Origin: Actinacidiphila acididurans
Lineage (GTDB): Bacteria > Actinomycetota > Actinomycetes > Streptomycetales > Streptomycetaceae
Direction of reading: 5' to 3'
Length of the DNA: 64,000 bases
NCBI RefSeq assembly: GCF_016918855.1
Contig: NZ_JADKYB010000003.1
Span: 62,001 to 126,000, forward strand
The position numbers and the translations under genes are program-made. How positions within the stretch are numbered: position 1 is the stretch's first letter; the number at the start of each line of letters is the position of its first letter. This document shows positions 1 through 9,100 of the stretch, piece after piece. The notes under the pieces are model-generated. The model had not been told where the DNA came from, searched no databases, and was given only the letters and a program-made list of their open reading frames with translations.

Positions 1-128
1 TGACGGGTACTCCGCACCGGTGCAGCGGCCGTATCCCCGTCGGCGGTTCCGGGGTTGTCCCGGCAGGAGCGGCTGCCCGGTCGGTCGGGTGATCTGCCCG
101 ACAGGACATGCCGCCTGCGAGACCCGGG

Positions 129-955
129 ATGAGGACTTCTGTGAACACCTTCGTGATCGTCCGTGGCGGTCTGGCCGCCGGCAAGGCGGCCGAAGCGCTG
201 CGGCAGCACGGCCACAGCGGCCCGCTCGTCATCATCGGCGACGAGCGCGAGAAGCCGTACGAACGGCCGCCGCTCTCGAAGGGCTACATGCTCGGCGCGG
301 AAGAACGTGATGCGATCTTCGTGCACCCCGACGACTGGTACCGGGAACACGACGTCGAACTGCTGCTGGGCACGCGCGCCCGGGCGCTCGACCCGCGGGC
401 GCGGACGGTGGAACTGGCGGACGGCCGTGGGATCCCTTACGCCAAGCTGCTCCTGGCCACCGGCTCGTCCCCGCGCCGTCTGACCGTCCCCGGCGCCGAC
501 CTGGACAACGTCCTGTACCTGCGCCGGGTCGAGGACAGCGAGCGGCTCAAGTCCGTCTTCACGGCAGGGCCAGGATCGTCGTGATCGGTGGCGGGTGGAT
601 CGGCCTCGAGACCGCCGCCGCGGCCCGGACGGCCGGCGCCGAGGTGACCCTGCTCCAGCGCTCCGGGCTGCCGCTGCTGAAGGTGCTCGGGCCCGAGGCG
701 GCCGAGGTGTTCGCCGCGCTGCACGCCGATCACGGCGTGGATCTGCTGCCCGACGTGGAGGTGGAATCCCTCACCGGGACCGCCGGCCGGGTCGACGGGG
801 TACGGCTGGCCGACGGTAGCGGGGCGGCCGCGGACCGTATCCGGGCCGGGTCTGGACCTTGTCGGCGGAGTCCGGAGCATCCAGGTCGGCGACCTCGTCC
901 GGGTGGGAGTCGAAACGCCCGTGCTCGGGCCGGGCGCCCGCTCGCAGTCGAATGA
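129..955 (+). pseudogene. Broken FAD-dependent ferredoxin reductase-like gene
   Basis: The two halves of a ferredoxin/rubredoxin reductase-type flavoprotein lie in different frames. The first (129-584) has the N-terminal dinucleotide fold, PYERPPLSKGYM and the LLLATGSSPRRL segment. The second (581-955) begins with the NAD-binding fold IGGGWIGLETAAAA. One missing G in the run at 567-569 would rejoin them as TAGARIVVIGGGWIG. The family likeness stops near residue LADGS at about 835, so the C-terminal FAD and dimer domain is missing too. The first FAD-binding glycine is replaced: FVIVRGGLA instead of the usual GGGLA. I read this as a decayed gene; the frameshift alone could be a sequencing error, but the truncation could not. 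Bases 1-128 hold nothing I can recognise. Confidence 0.7.
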
Positions 956-1054
956 CAGAAGAGGCTCCGGCACGGGTCGGGACAAGCTGAGCGGGTCGGT
1001 CGGCGGAGGCCGGACGGACGAACAGGGTCCGGCCAATCGGGTGAGGAGCACAGC

Positions 1055-2791
1055 ATGCACCGGACTGTGGCGGACCACATGGTCGCCGCTCTCAGGGAAT
1101 CGGGAATCCGGCGGGTCTACGGACTGCCGGGCGATTCGCTGAACGGTTTCACGGACGCCCTGCGGCGGGACGGCGGCATCGCCTGGCAGCACGTACGGCA
1201 TGAAGAGGCGGCGGCGTTCGCGGCGGCCGGCGAGGCCGGCCTGACCGGGGAACTTGCCGTGTGCGCTGCCAGTTGCGGCCCCGGCAACCTGCACTTGATC
1301 AACGGACTGTTCGACGCGAACAAGAGCCGGGTCCCTGTGCTGGCCATCGCCGCGCACATCCCGCGCGCGGAAATCGGCGGCGGCTATTTCCAGGAGACCC
1401 ACCCGCAGGACCTGTTCGCCGAGTGCAGTGTCTACAGCGAGCTGGTCAGCGTTCCCGAACAGTTGCCGCGCGTACTGGAGATCGCGATGCGCACGGCCGT
1501 CGAGCGCCGCGGGGTCGCGGTGGTCGTCGTGCCCGGGGAGATCTTCCTCCACCCGGCCGGGGACGACGACCGGGTGCACGTGGTGCGTGCCGCGGAGTCG
1601 GTGGTCCGGCCCTCCGACAGCGCGCTCGTGGCGGCGGCCGAGATCCTCAACGGCGCCTCCCGGGTGACGATTCTGGCCGGCGCGGGCTGCCAGGGCGCGC
1701 ACGACCAGGTGGTAGCCCTCGCCGGGCAGCTCAAGGCACCGGTCGTACACGCGCTGCGCGGCAAGGAGTACCTGGAGTACGACAACCCGTACACGGTCGG
1801 GCTGACCGGCCTGCTGGGCTTCAGCTCGGGCTACCGGGCCATGGAGCACTGCGACGCGCTGCTCATGCTGGGCACCGATTTCCCCTACCGCCAGTTCTAT
1901 CCCGAGGGTGTCCCGGTGATCCAGGTGGACATACGGGGCGAGAACATCGGGCGCCGCACCCCCGTCGACGTGCCCCTGGTCGGGACCGTCCGCGACACCG
2001 TGGCGGCCCTGTCACCGCTGCTGAAGGCGAAGACCGACACCGACCACCTGGATACGATGACCGCCCACTACGCACGGGCGCGCCGCAGGCTTGACGCGCT
2101 GGCTTCGCCGGGCCACGACCGCGGTCCGCTGCACCCGCAGTTCGTGGTGGCGAAGATGGACGAAATCGCGGCGCAGGACGCGGTCTTCTGCGTCGACGTC
2201 GGCGGTCCGACCGTATGGGCGAGCCGCTACCTGACGATGAACGGCAAGCGGCGGATCCTCGGCTCGTACAACCACGGCACGATGGCCAACGCGCTGCCGC
2301 AGGCCCTCGGGGCACAGGCGTCCCACCCGGGCCGTCAGGTGGTGACCCTCTCGGGCGACGGCGGCCTGGCCATGCTGCTGGGCGAGCTGCTCACGCTCCG
2401 GCAGCAGGAACTCCCGGTCAAGGTGGTCGTCCTGAACAACGGGGCCCTGTCCTTCGTGGAGCTGGAAATGAAGGCCGCCGGCATCGTGAACTACGGCACG
2501 GAGCTGATCAACCCCGACTTCGCCGGAATGGCGCGCTCGGCCGGCCTGCACGGGGAACGGGTGGAGCGGCCGTCCGAACTCGAACGGGCCCTGCGGGCGG
2601 CCTTCGCGCACGACGGCCCCGCACTGGTGGACGTCCAAGTGGCTCGGCACGAACTGTCGATGCCGCCCAAACTGGAACTGGCGCAGATCAAGGGGTTCAC
2701 CCTGTACGCCACTCGTACCATCCTGTCCGGCCGCGGCGACGAGATCGTCGAACTGGCCCGGACGAACCTGCGGGACCTGCGGACGGAGTAG
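1055..2791 (+). CDS. poxB: Pyruvate dehydrogenase (quinone) / pyruvate oxidase, ThDP-dependent
   Basis: This 578-residue protein has the three-part layout of thiamine-diphosphate enzymes of the POX family. The N-terminal Pyr domain carries the catalytic Glu in VRHEEAAAFAAAGEA (about residue 50). The middle FAD-binding domain starts near residue 185 (ILNGASRVTILAGAGCQGA). The C-terminal PP domain has the ThDP/Mg motif GDGGLAML followed by LNNGALSFVELE. By family it oxidises pyruvate to acetate and CO2 and passes electrons to membrane quinone. The ATG is preceded by GGTGAGGAG at a good distance. The length is typical. It stands alone between the broken reductase gene and a convergent exporter gene. 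Other ThDP enzymes such as acetolactate synthase are less likely because of the QETHPQDLFAECSVYSE block typical of PoxB. Confidence 0.9.
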   Translation: MHRTVADHMVAALRESGIRRVYGLPGDSLNGFTDALRRDGGIAWQHVRHEEAAAFAAAGEAGLTGELAVCAASCGPGNLHLINGLFDANKSRVPVLAIAAHIPRAEIGGGYFQETHPQDLFAECSVYSELVSVPEQLPRVLEIAMRTAVERRGVAVVVVPGEIFLHPAGDDDRVHVVRAAESVVRPSDSALVAAAEILNGASRVTILAGAGCQGAHDQVVALAGQLKAPVVHALRGKEYLEYDNPYTVGLTGLLGFSSGYRAMEHCDALLMLGTDFPYRQFYPEGVPVIQVDIRGENIGRRTPVDVPLVGTVRDTVAALSPLLKAKTDTDHLDTMTAHYARARRRLDALASPGHDRGPLHPQFVVAKMDEIAAQDAVFCVDVGGPTVWASRYLTMNGKRRILGSYNHGTMANALPQALGAQASHPGRQVVTLSGDGGLAMLLGELLTLRQQELPVKVVVLNNGALSFVELEMKAAGIVNYGTELINPDFAGMARSAGLHGERVERPSELERALRAAFAHDGPALVDVQVARHELSMPPKLELAQIKGFTLYATRTILSGRGDEIVELARTNLRDLRTE

Positions 2792-2811
2792 TGCGAGTCG
2801 CGCGTGAAGCA

Positions 2812-2854
2812 CCGGCCCGGCGCGTGCGGGGGATGGCAGCATGCGCCGGGCCGG
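2812..2854. terminator. Bidirectional hairpin terminator between poxB and the FUSC gene
   Basis: A perfect 12-bp inverted repeat (CCGGCCCGGCGC at 2812-2823, its complement at 2843-2854) with a 19-nt loop lies between the two convergent genes. There is no T-run, as is usual for high-GC actinomycete terminators. Confidence 0.7.
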
Positions 2855-2916
2855 GACAGGGGCACGCGATCTGCGGGAGGCCACGCCGTGGTGGTCGACA
2901 TGGTGTGCGCCGGCCG

Positions 2917-4845
2917 TCACCATGCCGCGTCCGTCGGGCTGGGCTCGGCTGGCGAGTCCCGGTGCTGTCGCCGCGCACCCCGTGTCCGCGGCGGCCACAC
3001 CCGGGCGACCGAGGCGGCAAGGGCCACGACTTGCTCGTCCACTTCGCCGGCCGGCGCCGGGGCGCCGGAGCCGTAGGGGCCGGCCCACGGGACGCGGCCG
3101 CGCACCGCCTCCGACAGCGTCCGGAGCCTGGCCGCCGCCCCGGGAAGACGGCTCGCGTCGTCCGTGCCGGCCACCCGGGTACCCGCGGTCACCACCGCCA
3201 GGGCCCCGTCCACCACGTCGGACCACAGCAGCCGCCTCGCTCGGACTGCGGGAGGTTCGTACGGGCCGTGCCCGGTGACCGTCCGCAGGTCGGCGAGTTC
3301 GGCGTACACCCGCGCTCGCGCACGACCCGTGTCGCCGACTGCGGGGTCCAGGACCGACGCGAGCGTGGTGAGCAGCCGGGCGATACGGGTCCTGGAGGGG
3401 GGTCGCCATGTGCCCGGCCACAGGACGTACCCGAAGACGAGCACCACGCAACCGCCCAGCAGCGTGTTGACGATGCGCTCGACGACACCGGCGCCGCCGA
3501 CCGGTCCGCCGAAGTGCAGCACGATCAGCACGATCGGCGTGATGAGGATCGCGAACAGCCCGTAGTTGCGCCGCACCGTGTAGGGAATGCCGCAGGCGAG
3601 GAGCCCCATGGCCACCAGTTGGCCGACGTGCGACGTCGCGCGGACGAGCAGCACGGCAGGCAGCGCGCCGATCAGGGTGCCGGCGATGCGCTGCAGTGTC
3701 CGGGCCAGGACCGCCTGGAAGTCCGGCTTGAGGCAGATGGCCACCGTGATGAGCACCCAGTAGCTGTGCGCGACGGGATCCGCCTGGCGCACGAGCTCCG
3801 CCGCGGTCATGCACAGCGCGACACGCACCGTGTACGCGCGGGTCGACGCGCTCGTGAGCGCGTCGACTATGCGGCGGCTGGACCGGGCCCGCCACTGGCC
3901 GGCCCGGTCGTGCGGTGGGGCCGCGGCCGCGGCGAGCAGCAGCGTGCGGGCCCGGCGTACAAGGCGCTCCGCCGCCGGGTCCGCCGGGTCCGCCGGGTCC
4001 GCCGGGAGGGCCGGCGCGCGCCGGGCGGCGATCGCGGCGGCGACCTCGTCCACTTCGCCGGCGAACGCCGTGCGCACGCGCGGGTCGGCCCGCTGGACGG
4101 CCGCCGCCGCTGCCGTGGCCACCTCGGGCAGTCGGCTCGTGATGCCGAACAGGGCCTCGAGTTCGCCTCGCAGGGCGGGACGGACGGGGGTGGCGAGCGC
4201 CACGAGGTCGTCGGTCGCCGCGATCGCCGTCTGCGCGGCGAGCAGCCCCGGCTCCCCGCCGCGTACCGCGTCGGCGAGCGCGGACACGGCCCCGGCGACC
4301 TCCGTCCGGTACCGGCGCGACGTGCGCTCCACCGCGCCCTGCACCAGGACACCGAGCAGCACCCAGGCGACCGCGCCCACGTACCAGGCGAGCAGCACCG
4401 GCCGGGCCACGCCGGGGGACAGGCCCCCGGCGACCGACATCTGGACGAGCAACTGCATGCCTGCGAAGGACAGCGTCGGGTGAACGGAACTGACGACGCC
4501 CGAGACGCAGGCGAAGCCGGCGACGACGAGCAACGGCGCGACGCCGGTACCGGCGGTGTGCGGGCCCAGCAGCATGGCGACGACTCCACCGCCGGCCGCC
4601 AGACTGATCCGCGTCACCCGCTGGCCGGTGGTACCGCTGCGCTCGGCGAGGATCCCCAGGAGCGCGCCGAGCGTGCCGAACAGACCGGCGGCCACCTGCC
4701 CGGTCGCGAGCCCGAGCGCCATCGGTCCCGGCAGGAACAGCCCCGAGCGGAGCACGTCGGGCCAAGGCGGCTTCGCGGGCCTGAGCGCGGTCACCCGGCC
4801 GAGCCAGTTCCGCCGGACCCGGTGGGAACCCCGGACAACCAGCAC
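2917..4845 (-). CDS. FUSC family (aromatic acid exporter-like) membrane protein
   Basis: This 642-residue protein has two hydrophobic halves. The first block of membrane spans (about residues 35-165: GPMALGLATGQVAAGLFGTLGALLGI and onward) and a second block (about 375-510: HSYWVLITVAICLKPDF and onward) are separated by a soluble helical region rich in Ala and Arg. This is the layout of the fusaric acid resistance/aromatic acid exporter family, which pumps aromatic acids or related compounds out of the cell. HSYWVLITVAICLKPDF matches the conserved W-x-(x)-T-x-x-x-x-x-x-P region of FUSC proteins. The GTG start at 4845 is chosen for the GGAGGGAGG site just before it; longer in-frame starts would run into the next gene. 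A short ADP-repeat (PADPADPADPA) lies in the soluble linker. The substrate cannot be told from sequence. Confidence 0.8.
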   Translation of the reverse strand: MLVVRGSHRVRRNWLGRVTALRPAKPPWPDVLRSGLFLPGPMALGLATGQVAAGLFGTLGALLGILAERSGTTGQRVTRISLAAGGGVVAMLLGPHTAGTGVAPLLVVAGFACVSGVVSSVHPTLSFAGMQLLVQMSVAGGLSPGVARPVLLAWYVGAVAWVLLGVLVQGAVERTSRRYRTEVAGAVSALADAVRGGEPGLLAAQTAIAATDDLVALATPVRPALRGELEALFGITSRLPEVATAAAAAVQRADPRVRTAFAGEVDEVAAAIAARRAPALPADPADPADPAAERLVRRARTLLLAAAAAPPHDRAGQWRARSSRRIVDALTSASTRAYTVRVALCMTAAELVRQADPVAHSYWVLITVAICLKPDFQAVLARTLQRIAGTLIGALPAVLLVRATSHVGQLVAMGLLACGIPYTVRRNYGLFAILITPIVLIVLHFGGPVGGAGVVERIVNTLLGGCVVLVFGYVLWPGTWRPPSRTRIARLLTTLASVLDPAVGDTGRARARVYAELADLRTVTGHGPYEPPAVRARRLLWSDVVDGALAVVTAGTRVAGTDDASRLPGAAARLRTLSEAVRGRVPWAGPYGSGAPAPAGEVDEQVVALAASVARVWPPRTRGARRQHRDSPAEPSPTDAAW

Positions 4846-4879
4846 GATCCCTCCCTCCGCCGAGAGCCGGCAGCCGTCC

Positions 4880-5887
4880 TCAGCGGGTGACCACGACCTT
4901 GCCCACGGTCCGGCCGGACTCCACCGCCCGGTGGGCCTCGCGCAGCCCGGCGGCGCTGAAATCCTCGATGACGGTGGTCGCGGTGGTGCGGACACGCTTG
5001 TCGTCGACGAGTCCGGCGACCGTGCCGAGCAGCTTCTTCTGCGCGTCCATGTCGGGCGTGCCGAACATCGGGCGGGTGAACATCAGCTCCCAGTGCCAGG
5101 CGATGCTCTTGGGCTTCAGCGGGACCAGGTCCAGGTCCCGCGGCTCGTCGATCGCCGTGATGTGGCCGAAGGGCCGCAGCAGGGTCGCGTACGCGTCGAT
5201 GTTGCCGCGTGAGTGGGGGCTGAAGATGTACTCCACACCCTCGGGCGCCTGCTCCTGGGTTGTCGTGACCAGGTCGTGGTGGTTCACCACCGCGTCGGCG
5301 CCCAGGTCACGGACCCAGGCCGAGGACTCCGGACGGCTCGCCGACGCCAGCACGCGAACGCCCGTGAGTTCCTTGGCGAGCTGGATCATGATCGAGCCGA
5401 CGCCGCCGGCGCCCCCCATCACCAGCAGGGTGCCCCGCGACTGCGCCGTGAGCCGGAAGCGCTCGAACAGCGACTCCCAGGCCGTGATGGTGGTCAGCGG
5501 AAGGGCCGCGGCCTCGGCGTACGACAGCGACGCCGGCTTGAGCGCCACGATGCGCTCATCCACCGCGTGCAGCTCCGCGTTGCTGCCGGCGCGGGTGATG
5601 TCACCGGCGTACCAGACCTCGTCGCCGACCGCGAGGGTACTGACCTCGGCGCCGACGGCCTCGACGACGCCCGCCGCGTCGAAGCCGAGGACGCGGGGAT
5701 CGCGGGAGGCGGGCAGGCTCGCTCTGAGCTTGACGTCCGCCGGATTGACCGACACCGCCCGCACGCGTACGAGCACGTCACGGGGACGCAGCCGCGGCAC
5801 CGGTACCACGACGTCCTGCAGGCTCCCCGGACTGTCCACCGGAAGCCCCCGGTACGAACCGACTGCCTCCATCGTCTGCGCGGCCAT
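4880..5887 (-). CDS. Zinc-type alcohol dehydrogenase family (quinone oxidoreductase-like) protein
   Basis: This 335-residue MDR-superfamily oxidoreductase has the GroES-like N-terminal domain (VLVRVRAVSVNPADVKLR, then DPRVLGFDAAGVVEAVG) and a Rossmann domain with the nucleotide-binding glycines GGAGGVGSIMIQLAK near residue 160. LPLTTITAWESLFERF is typical of the quinone oxidoreductase/zinc-binding ADH (YhdH/ZADH-like) branch. The Cys and His ligands of true zinc alcohol dehydrogenases are absent, so it probably acts as an NADPH-dependent reductase of quinones or enones. The ATG at 5887 has AAGGAG 7 nt upstream; longer in-frame starts lack one. The FUSC gene follows 34 bp downstream on the same strand, so the two may be co-transcribed. 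Confidence 0.85.
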   Translation of the reverse strand: MAAQTMEAVGSYRGLPVDSPGSLQDVVVPVPRLRPRDVLVRVRAVSVNPADVKLRASLPASRDPRVLGFDAAGVVEAVGAEVSTLAVGDEVWYAGDITRAGSNAELHAVDERIVALKPASLSYAEAAALPLTTITAWESLFERFRLTAQSRGTLLVMGGAGGVGSIMIQLAKELTGVRVLASASRPESSAWVRDLGADAVVNHHDLVTTTQEQAPEGVEYIFSPHSRGNIDAYATLLRPFGHITAIDEPRDLDLVPLKPKSIAWHWELMFTRPMFGTPDMDAQKKLLGTVAGLVDDKRVRTTATTVIEDFSAAGLREAHRAVESGRTVGKVVVTR

Positions 5888-6005
5888 GAGGCGCTCCTTC
5901 TGCACGGTGCCCTGCTGTTTCGAGGTCTTCCCCAGCCTCGGACGGGGCGGTGGGCGTCGGCATCTGTCATATGACTCGACCGGCGGGGCATACCCGCACA
6001 CGTGC

Positions 6006-6037
6006 CACCGCTGGAAAAGACGGCACCGCTGGAAAAG
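6006..6037. repeat. Direct repeat CACCGCTGGAAAAG x2 in the oxidoreductase promoter region
   Basis: The 14-mer CACCGCTGGAAAAG occurs at 6006-6019 and again at 6024-6037, an 18-bp period, about 120-150 bp upstream of the start at 5887. A second pair, ACGAGCGGCCGC, occurs at 6087-6098 and 6113-6124, just beyond the end of the GH2 gene. The first pair may be a tandem operator for the oxidoreductase/FUSC unit; this is inference from position only. Confidence 0.4.
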
Positions 6038-6136
6038 CGGCCGGTGCGGGTACTCCCGATAAAGTGCCCGCACCCTGGACGCCGCTACGAGCGGCCGCCG
6101 GGAACAGACGCCACGAGCGGCCGCTCAGCACATCCC

Positions 6137-9100
6137 TTACGAATGGGCCGTCGCGGTCGGCGTGTTGTAGCCGGCGACCCGGAGCACCGGGTCCCCGCTC
6201 ATCGCGTGCTCGGGCCAGGAGACGGTGAGCCGGCGGGACTCGCCGGGCAGCAGCCACAGGTAGTTGTCGCCGTACACGGTCGGCAGGACCCGGTTGCCCC
6301 GCTGGTCGAGCAGGGAGAGCCGGACCATAGCCGCGATCGCGGAGCCGGTGTTGCGGACGGTGGTGGTGAACTGCCGCCGGCCGTCGGAGGCGGTGACCCG
6401 GCCGATACTCGCCGTGACCCGGGTCTGCCGGGCGGTGTTGAGTGCCTTCATGGCGGCCGGGGTGCGGTAGCGCCAGTAGGTGTTCTCCGACAGCGTCCGG
6501 CCACTGCTGTCGCCCAGCGTGAGGCGCAGCAGGTGGAAGTCGGGCAGGCTCGCGCCGAAGTCCGCGGTGAAGGACGCCACGGCGGTGGAGGGTGCCAGGT
6601 CGGCGGACGCCGTTTTGGCGGCGCCGAGCTGGCTGCCGTTCAGGTCGTACGTCCGCGCGGTGATCGTCGCGCCCTTGATCGCGTTCGGGGTGTGGTTGAC
6701 CGCGGTGACCTTCCACGTGGTGGGGTCGGCCTGGACGTGCAGCGGTTCGCAAGCCTTGCGGGAGCCGTAGTAGAGGCCGTTGACGTCGAAGTCGTAGTCG
6801 TAGGTCTGCCACACGGTGCTGTGCCAGGCGGGGTGCGACATCCAGAGCATGAGGCCGCTGGCGTCGTTCCACAGGTTGGCGTTCCACGCCTCGAACATGG
6901 ACCGGGAGTTCTCGTAGTTGACGAACTGCGCCTTCACGGCGAGGTCGTCGAGATCCTGGACCGTGTCCAGGCGGGCCTCGATGGCGGCGACGTAGCTCTG
7001 CGGCTGCTGGTTCCCGTGCTCGCTCCAGTCGTGGTAGTACCAGGGACCGCCGACGGGCCACTCGGGCTCGTCGCCCACCATGTCGCGGGTGCTCTCGGCG
7101 GTCGAGACGACCGGCATGCCGATCTCGGTGTGGAAGCCGAAGCTGTGGCTGCCGTACGAGCCGGGGTCGTAATAGGCCGTCGGCTCGACCCAGTTGTAGG
7201 GGCCGCCGCCGTTGATGATCCCGCCGGCGGAGTTGTTCTGGTAGAGGATGTCCGGGTCCTCGGACTGCACCGCAGCCCGCATGCCGTCGTCGATCGCCTG
7301 CGGCGGGTTGCCCTCGTTGGCGCCGCACCAGATCACGATGCTCGGGTGGATGCGGTAGCGGAGCACCGTGTCGCGGGCGATCGTGTTGAAGGCGTCGTGG
7401 TCCGGCGGGTCCATGCCCCAGGCGTTGGGGAAGTCGTTCCAGATCAGCAGCCCGTACCTGTCCGCGGCGGCGAAGAACTCCTCACGGTCGCTGGAGCCGA
7501 CCCAGTTGCGGATCATGGTGAAGTTCATGTCGCGGTGCATGCGCATCGCGGCGTCCATCCGCTCGGCCGGCATCCGGCGCAGCAGCTCGTCCCAGCCCCA
7601 GTTGCCGCCGCGGGCGAAGACCCGTACGCCGTTGACGCTGATCTTCAGCGGCTCCGGCGCGTTGCTCACCGTCTTCAGATCGGTCCAGGTGCTGCCGTCG
7701 CCGGAGGACTGGATCGCGTACGTCTTGGGGTACGCCGCCTCCCACAGCACGGCGACCTGGTCGAAGGTCTGCGCCGAGCCGAGGTCCACCTGGATCCACT
7801 GGTTGTCCAGGTACTGGCTGGACCAGCGGGAGTTGCCGTTGCCGTCGGTGGCGTTGACCGCCGGGTACGACGGGTCCTCGGTGGAGGCGGTGACCGCCTT
7901 GTGCAGCGCGAGGTCGGTGCCCGGATTCGAGCTGTCCAGGACGGACAGCGTCCACAGCGAGTTGCCCCAGTCGGTGTTGCGCAGTCCGCAGGACAGCCGC
8001 ACGTACCGTGCGGTCGTCACCGGGACCGACTCGACGCGCAGGCTGGCGTCGCCGCCGTTGAACGGCAGCGGCAGGGCCGTGTTGTCGACCGCCTTGGCGT
8101 CCGTCCAGGTCGACCCGTCGGTGGAGACCTGCACCGTGTACGTCCGGGCGTACGCCTGCTCCCAGGCGAGGTCGACCCGGTCGAAGGACTTCACCGAGCC
8201 GAGGTCCACCTCGATCCACTGGCCGTCCGCGTACGCCGACGACCAGCGGGTGTTCGCGTTGCCGTCGGTGACCGCGGACGGGTCGGTCCCGTCGGCGACC
8301 GTGGAGGAGGTGGCGGTCCCGTGCAGGGCCAGGTCCTGGTCCGGGTGCGCGGAGTCAAGCACCGCCACCGTCCACAGCGAGAAGCCCCAACCAGTCGCGC
8401 GCGTCTGGCAGTTGACGCGTACGTAGCGGGCCTGCCGGGCGCCGACGTCGACGGACTGCGTGTAGGCGTCGCCGGAGGCGACGAACGGCAGGGTGATCTT
8501 GTAGTCGTAACCGAACTCGCGGATGCCGAACCGGGTGGTGCGGTGGTCGCTGGTGCGGCCGTCGACGACCGCCGTCAGCGCCAGGTCGTGCAGGGCCGGG
8601 TCGCCGTAGCCGTTGGGCCACCACAGCTCCGGGTCGCGGACCGTGAGCTGGGCGTAGTCGTCCGGCGTGAAAACCACGTCGGTGCTCTGCCCGGCCTCGA
8701 CGGTGACGGTCCGGCTGACCGTCACCCGGTCGAACTCAGCGGTCACGGTGACCGCGTGATCGGCGCTGTCGGCGTTGCGGACCGGCACCAGGATCGTGAG
8801 TCGAGCGGTGGAGGTGTCGGGCAGATTCGGCAGCTCGGTGTCCACCCGCGGGTCGCCGATCACCGCGTGACCGGTGGAGCGCAGCCGCACGTGGTTCCAG
8901 ATGCCGCTCACCCGGTCACGCACGGCCGGCATCCAGTCCCAGCCCGAAACAGCGAGGTACGTAGGTGAGTTGAGGTTCATCTGGCCCGCGCCGGCATCGA
9001 CCCAGGACTCGCCCGCGGGGCCCTTGTCACCTGGGCTGCCCGGGAGCGGCATGGGGGTGATCTTCACAGCCAGCGCCTGGGTGCCGGTGCCGAGCAGCGC

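Noticed and set aside
2012..4890. Long open frames on both strands over poxB and the FUSC gene
   Set aside because: They overlap well supported genes and show only biased low-complexity sequence.
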